The notes under the pieces are model-generated. The model had not been told where the DNA came from. It saw only the letters and a program-made list of their open reading frames with translations, and made no database searches. Both the position numbers and the translations under genes were made by a program. Shown piece after piece: positions 12,054-20,637 of a stretch of DNA of 64,000 nt. Source of the DNA: Candidatus Berkiella aquae (GTDB taxonomy: Bacteria > Pseudomonadota > Gammaproteobacteria > Berkiellales > Berkiellaceae). The stretch's first letter is position 1. Each line of letters begins with the position of its first letter. Location: positions 248,001 to 312,000 of the forward strand of contig NZ_LKAJ02000001.1 in assembly GCF_001431295.2 (NCBI RefSeq), in the 5' to 3' direction.

Positions 12054-13385
12054 TCATCCAAAGGCTGTTTTTTTATGCAGTCGTTTAAGATAGATCAATG
12101 TCACGATAAAAGCGCAGAGAAAGAGACAAGACGGGACTCCATATTGAATAAGAACAGCAGTGAGAAAATGCATTTGAATTAATTCATCCTGATTAATAGG
12201 CTGATTGAGCGTAATCAATGCATCATCATGTCCAAGCCAATGAATTAAGTTTAATCCCAGTGCGAGGTTGCCATAGTTTTCAATCACGCCATTACTTAAA
12301 AAACGACTATTGCCAATAATTGCAATTCGTTGAGTGGATTCAGATTGTAATGGATGCGGTCTTGTCAAATGAATGCCTAAAAGCAGTGGTCCTGCGACTT
12401 CATTTTTTTCAGGTTCAAAAGCAATGGATTCAGTTAATGAGCCTGTTTCAGTCCAGGTTTGTTCATGGGTTATTAATAGCGATTGAGTTGACCAATTCTC
12501 AAGCGGACTGGATTTAAGTGCGACAGCATAAGGAAAGGCGGTAAGTGATTTGGGCGTGGCAAAAGGAGATTGAGGGTAATGATCAATAATTGTGATAGCC
12601 GGGTGAGGCGTTCCTAAACGGTACCCGTGCAAATCAACAATTGTGCCTGGTAATGGAGTCACTTGAAAAAAATCAGATAAAAACGGCAAAGGCTGCATGT
12701 TGTTATCGATAAGCCATAAAAGATTGCCACCCTGCAAAAGGTACTGAATGATTAGTTTTTCTTCTTCTGGCAGCAGAGTGCTTCTAGGGGCTGCAATAAT
12801 TAATAAACGAGTATTGTCTGCAATAAGTGGTGTATGGGTTAATGAGAGTGTTTGTATTTGAAATCCTTGATTTCGCAGAGCTATGCTTAGCAAACTGTAG
12901 TCCGTTGCTTGAGCATTAAACGGTGAAGGTTCATTATGCCCTTGCAAAAATACGATCCATTGATTAGCTTTATTGCAGAGTTTGAACAAGCATTGGCTCA
13001 ATGTTTGTTCATTCAGCGGATTTTTCAGCAGATCAATGACTTCTTGACGTTCCCCCATTTTAACAAGCAGTGCCGCACTTTGGTAATCGTTGCTAAACGA
13101 ATAGGGCCTATCTTTCCAGTGCAACACGATATTGGGTTTGGTAGATTGATATTGAGTGATGAGAAGCTCTGCTTGACGGTAATTGTCGATATCGCTGCTA
13201 TATAAATCGATTTCGATGGATTCTGACATTTTTTCCAATAACGATAGCGTGGTGGGGGATAGTTTTTGTGTTGCTGTCATATTCCATGAATAATGATAGG
13301 GGTTAGCTATCAGATAAATGCTAACGAAAAAACCAATAAGTAAGCATAATGTTATCAGTTTTTTACTGATGGTTAATAGCATCAT
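12054..13385 (-). CDS. GldG-like ABC transporter auxiliary protein
   Basis: 443 residues. One N-terminal membrane helix (~8-28) is followed by a large extracytoplasmic region with the GldG/ABC-auxiliary pattern: LSPTTLSLLEKMSESIEIDLYSS near the start, then a Rossmann-like part (LLIIAAPRSTLLPEEEKLIIQYL, GGNLLWLID). A C-terminal membrane helix (~410-432) ends in a basic cytosolic tail. Its start overlaps the stop of the permease gene by 4 bases, so ATPase, permease and this protein form one operon. The family is known from Bacteroidetes gliding machinery but occurs widely as an exporter of unknown substrate. Confidence 0.8.
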   Translation of the reverse strand: MMLLTISKKLITLCLLIGFFVSIYLIANPYHYSWNMTATQKLSPTTLSLLEKMSESIEIDLYSSDIDNYRQAELLITQYQSTKPNIVLHWKDRPYSFSNDYQSAALLVKMGERQEVIDLLKNPLNEQTLSQCLFKLCNKANQWIVFLQGHNEPSPFNAQATDYSLLSIALRNQGFQIQTLSLTHTPLIADNTRLLIIAAPRSTLLPEEEKLIIQYLLQGGNLLWLIDNNMQPLPFLSDFFQVTPLPGTIVDLHGYRLGTPHPAITIIDHYPQSPFATPKSLTAFPYAVALKSSPLENWSTQSLLITHEQTWTETGSLTESIAFEPEKNEVAGPLLLGIHLTRPHPLQSESTQRIAIIGNSRFLSNGVIENYGNLALGLNLIHWLGHDDALITLNQPINQDELIQMHFLTAVLIQYGVPSCLFLCAFIVTLIYLKRLHKKTAFG

Positions 13386-14146
13386 TGCGGAACCTGTTTC
13401 ATTTTTTGTTTAATGAATTGACTGCTAAGCGCCAACCAAAATGCGCTAAATAATAGATAAAATAGAAGATCTTGACTTTGAATATAACCATGTAACAAAT
13501 AATAACTGTGGTTTAACAATGAAAGTGACTGCACGGGGAAGAGTGTTTGACTCAGTGGGTTAAGCCATTCAATCAGCAACCAGAAGATATTGCCAATAAA
13601 GGTAGCCCCCATCGCTAGCAACGGTGAAGAAAAAAGACAAGAAATAAACAATCCAAAACTAATTAATGCAGCACAAATAGTGAAGGTTGCGATACAACCA
13701 CCTATAATCATTCCCCAATCTAAATTGGTTTCGAACTGTAATAAGCTAATCATCAATAGCATTGTAAATAATATAATTAAGGTAAAACCAAGAAGGCTTA
13801 TCCATTTTCCCAATAGAAGTTGAGAAGGCGTTATTTGAGAGGTTAACCATAACTGAAAAGTTTTTTGAGAGAATTCTGTGCTAAAAGCGGAAGTTGTTAG
13901 AATAGGCAGAATCAGGGCTAGAACCACAATGCTCCAACTAAAAAAGGGCTTAATGACGTTTAAACTTAAACTTTCATGACGAGAGCCTTGAATCAGGGCA
14001 TGTTGCATTAAACTTAAATAATCAACTAATAATCGATAAAAAAATAACCATAAAAGGCCCATGGTGAGCAGCGTTAAAACAATCGCAAGGGGATGACGAC
14101 ATAATTTATAACTTTCTAAACGAGCAATTCCAAAAATCATAAACAA
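13382..14146 (-). CDS. ABC-2 type permease (GldF/NosY-like)
   Basis: 254 residues with six predicted membrane helices (e.g. ~20-40, 65-90, 110-130, 140-165, 175-195, 228-245). The conserved FSTEFSQKTFQLWLTSQITPSQLLLGKW block (shown here as two parts, residues ~88-115) is the ABC-2 coupling region. It overlaps the ATPase gene by 10 bases upstream and the GldG-like gene by 4 bases downstream. The substrate is unknown. Confidence 0.85.
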   Translation of the reverse strand: MFMIFGIARLESYKLCRHPLAIVLTLLTMGLLWLFFYRLLVDYLSLMQHALIQGSRHESLSLNVIKPFFSWSIVVLALILPILTTSAFSTEFSQKTFQLWLTSQITPSQLLLGKWISLLGFTLIILFTMLLMISLLQFETNLDWGMIIGGCIATFTICAALISFGLFISCLFSSPLLAMGATFIGNIFWLLIEWLNPLSQTLFPVQSLSLLNHSYYLLHGYIQSQDLLFYLLFSAFWLALSSQFIKQKMKQVPQ

Positions 14147-14793
14147 GTGACCTTACTAATAATTGATTGCTTTTCAAAATGAAATTGCCCCTGATGCAAG
14201 AAGACGATTTCATCACAGAATGAGGTGACTTCGGTGACATGATGAGTACTGAAGAAGATTAGTCTATTGGGTTGGCGCCATTCTTTGAGCAAGGTCCATA
14301 GCGCTTGGCGTTGTTTTGGATCGAGTAAACTGCAGGGCTCATCAAGAATGAAAAGTTTGGGTTGATGTAAAGCGCTTGAGAGTAAATGAACTCGTTTTTT
14401 TTGCCCATCTGATAATTGCCTAAAGAGTTTATTTTTTAATTCATTCAATTGATGTTGCTCAAAAAGAGCCTGAATTAATTTCGCGTAATGAGGTACTTTT
14501 CTGAGGCGACACAGCCAAATGAGGTTTTCTTGCACGGTAAGATGGGGGTAAAGGCTAGGTATATTAGGTAAAAAACCAATTTCAGAAAAACGAAGTGATG
14601 ATCCATTAAATGCAATTTCACCCTGAGTCGGTTGATTTAATCCTGCTAAAAGACGGAGTAGTGTTGATTTACCGCAGCCATTGGGACCTGCAAGCGCAAC
14701 GATATGCCCTAGCGCAAAACGGGCATTCAGATTAGCAAAGAGCGTATGTCCCCGCATTGAGAAAGCTAGATGGTTAAGTTGAAGTCCCTTCAT
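14137..14793 (-). CDS. ABC transporter ATP-binding protein
   Basis: 218 residues from ATG 14793; an upstream TTG (14841) would add 16 residues that look non-native. It carries Walker A AGPNGCGKST (~32-41), the signature LSDGQKKRVHLLSSAL (~126-141), Walker B LFILDEPCSLLD and the switch H (FFSTHHVTE). It heads a three-gene exporter operon with the ABC-2 permease and GldG-like protein. The divergent desaturase gene starts 106 bases away, so the promoters of both lie in that gap. NosF/CcmA-like ATPases are the nearest familiar relatives. Confidence 0.9.
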   Translation of the reverse strand: MKGLQLNHLAFSMRGHTLFANLNARFALGHIVALAGPNGCGKSTLLRLLAGLNQPTQGEIAFNGSSLRFSEIGFLPNIPSLYPHLTVQENLIWLCRLRKVPHYAKLIQALFEQHQLNELKNKLFRQLSDGQKKRVHLLSSALHQPKLFILDEPCSLLDPKQRQALWTLLKEWRQPNRLIFFSTHHVTEVTSFCDEIVFLHQGQFHFEKQSIISKVTCL

Positions 14794-14898
14794 ACATAGA
14801 ACCAGGCAAGCAAAATGTTTTTTTAGTATACTTGAGCCCAAACTAGAGAGAAGTACCTATTTTATTTGTTAGCCAGTTGAATCTTGAGAGGTGAGGCT

Positions 14899-16071
14899 AT
14901 GTTTTACGGTTTGTGCAATTTGCCATGGTGGGGTTATCCACTCGTTTTGCTCGCGCTGACGCATGTAACAATTCTTGGCGTTACTATTTATCTGCACCGT
15001 CATCAGGCCCATCGTGCTTTAGACATGCATCCCATCTTGAGCCACTTTTTTCGCTTCTGGCTATGGATGACAACTGGAATGGTGACAAAAGAGTGGGCGG
15101 CGATTCATCGCAAGCATCACGCAAAATGTGAAACCGTTGACGATCCACACAGCCCTCAAGTCATGGGGTTGCCTTTAGTCATGTGGCGTGGCGCAGAATT
15201 ATATCGTAAAGAAGCGCGCAACCAAGAAACCTTAGAAAGATATGGTCAAGGTACGCCAGATGATTGGATTGAAGGTTTTTACCAACGTAATACCAAAAAA
15301 GGTATTTATGCCATGTTGATTATCGATATGGTTTTATTTGGTGTGCCAGGATTAGCTATTTGGGCATTACAAATGGCGTGGATCCCTTTTTGGGCTGCGG
15401 GTATTGTTAACGGTGTTGGCCATTATTGGGGATATCGTAATTTTGAATGTCCTGATGAAGCAAGAAACCTAACACCGTGGGGAATTCTGATTGGCGGTGA
15501 AGAGCTGCATAATAATCACCATACTTACCCCACCTCTGCGAAATTTTCTATTAAATGGTGGGAAATTGATTTAGCGTGGCTTTATCTTCGTATTTTTGAA
15601 ACGGCAGGTTTAGTGAAAATTAAACGCGTTGCCCCGTCTCCCCATTCAGAGCCTGGCAAAGCACAAATTGATATGGAAACGTTGAAGGCCTTGATTCTTA
15701 ATCGCTTTCAAGTGATGGCACGTTATTCAAAAGACGTGATTGTGCCTGTATTCCAGCAAGAAAAGCAAAAGGCAGAAAATGCGCAAGTGAGCTTTTTGAC
15801 TCGAGCTAAAAAATTATTAGTGCGTGAATCCTCTTTGTTAGATGAAAATGCTAAACAACGATTAGAGCAGTTTTTAGCGAATCATCAAGCGGTACAAGTG
15901 GTTTATCAATTTAAAGAGCGCTTACAGAATCTATGGTCTCAAACGACCTTGAAAGAAAAGGAACTGGTTGAAGCCTTACAAAAATGGTGTCAGGAAGCAG
16001 AAGCAACGGGCGTCAGTGCTTTACGGGAATTTTCGGCTTATCTAAGAAGTCTAACACTCAAAACCGTTTAA
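14899..16071 (+). CDS. Delta-9 acyl-CoA/acyl-lipid fatty acid desaturase
   Basis: 390 residues from ATG 14899, preceded by a strong GAGGTGAGG site. Three diiron histidine boxes are present: HRHQAH (~33), HRKHH (~70) and HNNHH (~203). Membrane helices lie at ~10-30, 45-65, 140-160 and 165-180. This is the DesC/OLE1 type that introduces a cis-9 double bond. A C-terminal extension of ~130 residues beyond the desaturase core is helical and charged; I do not recognise it as a domain, though similar extensions occur in gammaproteobacterial homologues. Confidence 0.9.
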   Translation: MFYGLCNLPWWGYPLVLLALTHVTILGVTIYLHRHQAHRALDMHPILSHFFRFWLWMTTGMVTKEWAAIHRKHHAKCETVDDPHSPQVMGLPLVMWRGAELYRKEARNQETLERYGQGTPDDWIEGFYQRNTKKGIYAMLIIDMVLFGVPGLAIWALQMAWIPFWAAGIVNGVGHYWGYRNFECPDEARNLTPWGILIGGEELHNNHHTYPTSAKFSIKWWEIDLAWLYLRIFETAGLVKIKRVAPSPHSEPGKAQIDMETLKALILNRFQVMARYSKDVIVPVFQQEKQKAENAQVSFLTRAKKLLVRESSLLDENAKQRLEQFLANHQAVQVVYQFKERLQNLWSQTTLKEKELVEALQKWCQEAEATGVSALREFSAYLRSLTLKTV

Positions 16072-16081
16072 CTCTTCCACA

Positions 16082-16104
16082 GACCTCTCCTTTTGGGAGA
16101 GGTC
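16082..16104 (+). terminator. Hairpin after the desaturase gene
   Basis: GACCTCTCC (16082-16090) pairs perfectly with GGAGAGGTC (16096-16104) over a 5-base loop, 10 bases after the stop. No U-run follows. It may be a dispersed intergenic repeat rather than a terminator, since a stronger terminator lies 53 bases on. Confidence 0.45.
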
Positions 16105-16156
16105 GCCGCCTTGTTCTGCATAGCTCCTAGAGCGAAGCGGAAATGGGCAGGGAGAT

Positions 16157-16196
16157 AGACATAAAAAAACCCACATTAGTGGGTTTTTTTATGTCT
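16157..16196. terminator. Bidirectional rho-independent terminator
   Basis: A perfect 18-base stem: AGACATAAAAAAACCCAC (16157-16174), loop ATTA, then its complement (16179-16196). A-run and T-run flank the GC part on both strands, so it can end transcription of the desaturase (+) and of rpmB-rpmG (-), which converge here. Confidence 0.93.
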
Positions 16197-16205
16197 AAGC
16201 GGTAA

Positions 16206-16370
16206 CTACTTCATTTTTTCTTCGTTAAATTCCACATGCTTACGCACGATAGGATCATAACGCTTCATCACCAACTTTTCTTTTTTGTTTCTTTTATTTT
16301 TGGTGGTGGTGTAGAAAAAATGTGAAGCGCTGGAACGCATAATGATTTTGATTGTATTATCAGCTGCCAT
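16206..16370 (-). CDS. rpmG: 50S ribosomal protein L33
   Basis: 54 residues. The translation shows the L33 pattern: IKIIMRSSASHFFYTTTKN, then a basic stretch and KRYDPIVRKHVEFNEEKMK at the C-terminus. This is the zinc-free form (no CxxC pairs). It follows rpmB after 11 bases on the minus strand, the standard rpmB-rpmG order, and its stop is 10 bases from the bidirectional terminator. Confidence 0.96.
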   Translation of the reverse strand: MAADNTIKIIMRSSASHFFYTTTKNKRNKKEKLVMKRYDPIVRKHVEFNEEKMK

Positions 16371-16381
16371 GATGCTTCCCC

Positions 16382-16618
16382 TTACACTTGTTCGCCGCGG
16401 TTACGCAATTCAGCCAAAACAGCTTCAATACCTTTTTTATCGATGGTACGCATACCACGAGCAGAAACTCTTAAGCTAATAAAGCGGTTTTCATCTGCTA
16501 GCCAAAATCTTTTCCAATGCACATTGGTTTGAAACGTACGTTTCATCTTTTTGTTACAGTGCGCCACATGATTGCCACGAGCGGTGCCTTTTCCCGTGAC
16601 CATACACACTTTTGCCAT
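16382..16618 (-). CDS. rpmB: 50S ribosomal protein L28
   Basis: 78 residues, identical in length to E. coli L28. It starts MAKVCMVTGKGTARGNHVAH and retains KRTFQTNVHWKRFW and ISLRVSARGMRTIDKKG. First gene of the rpmB-rpmG pair; its promoter should lie in 16619-16802, a gap shared with the divergent RhoGEF-like gene. Confidence 0.97.
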   Translation of the reverse strand: MAKVCMVTGKGTARGNHVAHCNKKMKRTFQTNVHWKRFWLADENRFISLRVSARGMRTIDKKGIEAVLAELRNRGEQV

Positions 16619-16802
16619 GGTCTTAACCCCCTAAGGTCCTATTGAGCCAGACTTTATATCAAATTATAGCGTTTAGAGCAATTAATCCCACATAACCTAT
16701 TTAATATTAAGTTAATTTTCTGAAACAAAACAGGTCGTAATGAACTAAAATTCTTTTTTTGTAGTCTACTCAAATAAGTTTTCAATGTTAGGGGTAGTAC
16801 CA

Positions 16803-19800
16803 ATGAGTAAGCAATACGGGCCTGTGCCTGAGTTTCCTACAGTTGGCAGTGCTGCAATTGAGAATGTGCTTAGTCATTTTAAATTAACGGATACAGCCGC
16901 TGAGAATGTTTATCGCGAACTGTTAACAACAGAAACCACTTACTTGCATCAACTGTTTATTATCGGTCCAGATGAAATGCAGACGCTCTTAAACGTTTAT
17001 GATGGGCTTTCTGCTGAAGAACTGCAGGGAGCTGCTTCTAAAGAACAACTGGAAGATATTTTTGATAAATTAACAGCCCTTAGAAATGCGCAAGTAAAAA
17101 TGTTGGCTGTACTACAACAAAAAGATCCACAGCGTTGGGCTGCAGAATTTGCAAATTTAGCAGCGGTATACCGAGATTATGTGACGACAGCAGGGGGAGC
17201 GGTTTTGCCTTTAGCAATTAACACGCATAGTGCTGTTTTAAATTCCCCTCATAATACCAATACAGGGAATGCTTCCTTGAATCTAAGTTCTATTTTGATT
17301 ACACCCATACAGCGTGGAACTAGAATAGAGTTGCTTATCTTTGATCTCATTAAAAAATCACCTGAAGATCAGAAAGCACAATTTCAGCCATTTTATGAGA
17401 GCGCTTTGCAAGTAAATCGGAGCATTCAAGAGGGGATGGTATTAAGAGAGGTGAATAAAGAGCGAGAATTGCTCAAAGAGAAAATGATCCAAGCATCGGT
17501 CAAACCCAGTATAAAAACCCTAGGTCCCATCGTAGAAGGATTAAGCTTATCATCGCTCTCAGCGCAAGAATGGAAGAGCCATTTTGCACAAATGAGTTTT
17601 GCCAAACTGCCCAAGGCAGATTTCGCAAAAATACAAGCAATATGTGCGGCACAAAAAAATGCAATGAAAATTAAAATAGAGAGAGCACAGTCAACAATTG
17701 ATTTATTGACGGGAAAAGAATTAATCACGCAGCAAAATGATATTAAAAAATATCAAGCGACACTCGCAAAACTGGAAGAAATAGAAAAGATTTTGACAGA
17801 AAAAATGACTGTCGATAAAGAAAAAAGAAAAGCTATCACTCTTGCTGAGCCAGTTATACCCAAACCCACCAAATCACAGATGGGAGATGTAAAAGTTAAA
17901 ATAGAAAATGCGGGCACCGAAAACCGCAGAGCCATAAAATCACAATTTAGGAACAAATCGGCCGAATTTTTGCAAAGTGCGGGTCTTTCCCCTAGTGAGT
18001 TCACGGTTGTAGAAACAAAATCTGCTTTAGGAAAAACGGCGGGTTTTATTGTGAAAGAAAATGGCCAAGATGCACTGTTTATAAAAGTTAAAAAATCGGG
18101 GCTTACGATTCAACCGCTTCACGCGCAAGAAGGGATTGGCAGTGACAAACTGGGGGTGATCAACAAATTGGCTCATGCGTTAAATCAAACAGCTACCCCA
18201 CCTGAAATTGTTTCTAATAATTCAGACAAAATAAGACGTTTAAATGAGTTGGCAATCAATTCAAACCATTCACTTTATTCGCTAAATTCAGAAGAAAAAA
18301 AGACATTTAATAAACAGCTTGAACATCATAGTACGGGTAATACGGCGGGTGTGTTTGCGCCCATCATTCATGTTAATTGCGCAGGAAATACCCAAGATCA
18401 AATTTTAACTAAATTCAATGCGATAATTGCCCAAGGACTATTTGTACCGAAATTAATACCACAACCAGGTCTTCCTATTCCTTATTTGAGTGGAGCCGTT
18501 GTTATTTCAACAGAAGTGCCTTTGCTGGCAATAAAGCAATATGAAGCCGCATTGAATGCGGGATTAAACCCAGAATTTACAGCACAAGCTAAGAAAAAAG
18601 TAGGTGATTTTTTAAGAAAACAATTGGATAATAACGCGGCTGATTTTCAAATGACGATTTCTATCCCTCCTGGAACCGTATCCATTTCAGGACAGCAGGT
18701 TTTAGCAAGATTAAAAAAAGCCTCAGAAGATGGTTTCGTTGTAAATCTAAACACGCAAGCAACACTAGAATTAAAACAACATGTTGCATCGTTGCCAGCA
18801 AATGATTCTACATTGCAATATGATTTACCCACTAAGCACTCTCACACTGCACAACTTGTCAATCATCTATTAGGTATGGGGTTGTTACCGAGTGATAAAA
18901 CGTTAGGTAGCCATTCTTTACAAGTATTGATGAAAGAAGACATGAAATTAAATCCTCTGCCGTTGGTAATTAATAGTGGAAATATTCAAAGAGATTTTTC
19001 GATACTAAAAGCAAGTTATGAGCAATTGAGAAGAAGTGCGAAAATTACTGATGCTAACAGTAAAGCTCTAAAGGAATTTGTCAAGAAAGGAAGTTTGCCA
19101 ATTATTGATTTGCAAAATTTTACGGCAAAGGAGCAAATTGCTAATGCTAAAGAACTTGCTCAAGTAGGAATTGGCTGCACCTTGTCAAATAATATTGTAG
19201 CAGGCATCGCAGAGGGCGAAAGAAACATTTTTATTAGTTCAAAAAATGCGGCTCATGCCAGGGATATGTTTGAGCAATACTTAAATTTGGGTCTTATACC
19301 TATTATCCAAAATAGACGATTAGTTGAACTTTCAGCTAGCTCTGGAGATTATATTAACATTCAGGGAGATAATCCCAAAGCTCTCATTGAGCGGATAATT
19401 CACTGCGCGAAAGAAGGATTGAAAATTCAATTATCGCCTGATCAGAAGGAAATGATGAAAAAATATTGTGAAAAGCATGATGTCTCTTTACCGATTCATG
19501 GGCATGGTTGGCATACCATTAAGCATAACGTTGAAGTCGCGAATCAGCTAGGAATGATGGTGGGGCCTATCACAAAATTAGCCAAAGCGACTTGCTTAAG
19601 AGAACAAGCGCGCGCGAAGGAACACAATGAACGATTACCTCAGATAGAAATGCTCCCCATTCAAAAAACACAAACCAGATTTTTTAGAAGTGATACGAAA
19701 GTGGGTAACCCGGAGAAAACATTGACACTTGCCAATGAATTGATGCTATCGGGTCTGCCGATTTCTTTACATTCATTAGAGGCAATGAAGAAAGAAATTG

Positions 19801-20555
19801 AACAAAAAACCCATAAAACAACATGGTTTGGTTTAAGTAAAACACCAACTAATGAGGCCATAAAAGCGCAACTGTTCTTACAAAATAATTGGCAGAAGGC
19901 AGAATCAAATGCCAAACTACAAATTGAATTATTGACAGGCAAAACATCAGATGAATTAAGAACAGCTGCTGATGAGATGAGCCCATCGCCTGTAAAATTA
20001 GAAGAGAAAGCGAAACCTCTTGCCAGCGTAAAAACAGTTTATCCTAAAACTTCCAATGTGCAACGCCTAGATAGTCATCATCGTCAAGCGCCTGTAATAC
20101 GTTCTAATATGAGTCAAACAGAATCGGCTACGGTTGGTTCGGTTTCTGCAACTCCAATTGCTTCGCAGGTAGTGACAGTAGATACCATATTAGAAAGTTT
20201 TAAAGCGATTCAAAAACAAGCATTTGAAGATATGCAAATTGGATATAATGGACGATTCACGAATCCCAATCGTATTTTTACCAATACAAAACAAATTTGT
20301 GACACGATTACGGGAACAATTAAAAAAGAAGCACCTGAAAAACAACTTGAGATGCTACGTGAAATATTACAGCAAGTGGCCAATGGTAATCCTGCTCGTT
20401 TAGCAGGTGAGCGTCCCTCCATGCATATCGCTGGAATTGATAATACGAAGAAGCCATTTAATGACTATGTGATTGACGATAGCATTAAAAAAATGGCTAA
20501 AGATTTTGCCGAGCGCATTCCAACTCAAGCAGTTAGTCATCGCTTACAACCCTAA
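16803..20555 (+). CDS. Large protein with Dbl-homology RhoGEF-like domain; candidate effector
   Basis: 1250 residues from ATG 16803, which has AGGGG eight bases upstream (an ATG at 16785 lacks this). Residues ~34-215 look like a eukaryotic DH (Dbl-homology) domain. CR1 is VYRELLTTETTYLHQL with the conserved Glu, and CR3 is LSSILITPIQRGTRIELLIF, matching the eukaryotic L-xxLIxPxQRxxRYxLLL pattern and keeping the Gln and a basic residue at the GTPase-contact positions. A helical charged region (~215-350) follows, then at ~520-1010 a series of divergent strand-helix repeats ending in GLxxxL. I see no clear PH domain, signal peptide or membrane helix. The role is inferred: activation of a host Rho-family GTPase after secretion. 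Delivery by a secretion system is not shown by the sequence. Confidence 0.75.
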   Translation: MSKQYGPVPEFPTVGSAAIENVLSHFKLTDTAAENVYRELLTTETTYLHQLFIIGPDEMQTLLNVYDGLSAEELQGAASKEQLEDIFDKLTALRNAQVKMLAVLQQKDPQRWAAEFANLAAVYRDYVTTAGGAVLPLAINTHSAVLNSPHNTNTGNASLNLSSILITPIQRGTRIELLIFDLIKKSPEDQKAQFQPFYESALQVNRSIQEGMVLREVNKERELLKEKMIQASVKPSIKTLGPIVEGLSLSSLSAQEWKSHFAQMSFAKLPKADFAKIQAICAAQKNAMKIKIERAQSTIDLLTGKELITQQNDIKKYQATLAKLEEIEKILTEKMTVDKEKRKAITLAEPVIPKPTKSQMGDVKVKIENAGTENRRAIKSQFRNKSAEFLQSAGLSPSEFTVVETKSALGKTAGFIVKENGQDALFIKVKKSGLTIQPLHAQEGIGSDKLGVINKLAHALNQTATPPEIVSNNSDKIRRLNELAINSNHSLYSLNSEEKKTFNKQLEHHSTGNTAGVFAPIIHVNCAGNTQDQILTKFNAIIAQGLFVPKLIPQPGLPIPYLSGAVVISTEVPLLAIKQYEAALNAGLNPEFTAQAKKKVGDFLRKQLDNNAADFQMTISIPPGTVSISGQQVLARLKKASEDGFVVNLNTQATLELKQHVASLPANDSTLQYDLPTKHSHTAQLVNHLLGMGLLPSDKTLGSHSLQVLMKEDMKLNPLPLVINSGNIQRDFSILKASYEQLRRSAKITDANSKALKEFVKKGSLPIIDLQNFTAKEQIANAKELAQVGIGCTLSNNIVAGIAEGERNIFISSKNAAHARDMFEQYLNLGLIPIIQNRRLVELSASSGDYINIQGDNPKALIERIIHCAKEGLKIQLSPDQKEMMKKYCEKHDVSLPIHGHGWHTIKHNVEVANQLGMMVGPITKLAKATCLREQARAKEHNERLPQIEMLPIQKTQTRFFRSDTKVGNPEKTLTLANELMLSGLPISLHSLEAMKKEIEQKTHKTTWFGLSKTPTNEAIKAQLFLQNNWQKAESNAKLQIELLTGKTSDELRTAADEMSPSPVKLEEKAKPLASVKTVYPKTSNVQRLDSHHRQAPVIRSNMSQTESATVGSVSATPIASQVVTVDTILESFKAIQKQAFEDMQIGYNGRFTNPNRIFTNTKQICDTITGTIKKEAPEKQLEMLREILQQVANGNPARLAGERPSMHIAGIDNTKKPFNDYVIDDSIKKMAKDFAERIPTQAVSHRLQP

Positions 20556-20583
20556 AAGCGATGATTTGCCCCTCTAAAACATG

Positions 20584-20615
20584 CTATCTTAGGGGTCACT
20601 AGGCCCTCAAGATAG
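20584..20615 (+). other. Stem-loop before coaBC
   Basis: CTATCTTAGGG (20584-20594) pairs with CCCT-C-AAGATAG (20604-20615), one bulged C, nine-base loop. It lies between the RhoGEF-like gene stop and the coaBC start, 22 bases before the latter. No U-run, so it is a weak terminator or a leader structure. Confidence 0.45.
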
Positions 20616-20637
20616 TTAGCCAATGAGTTTACATTAA

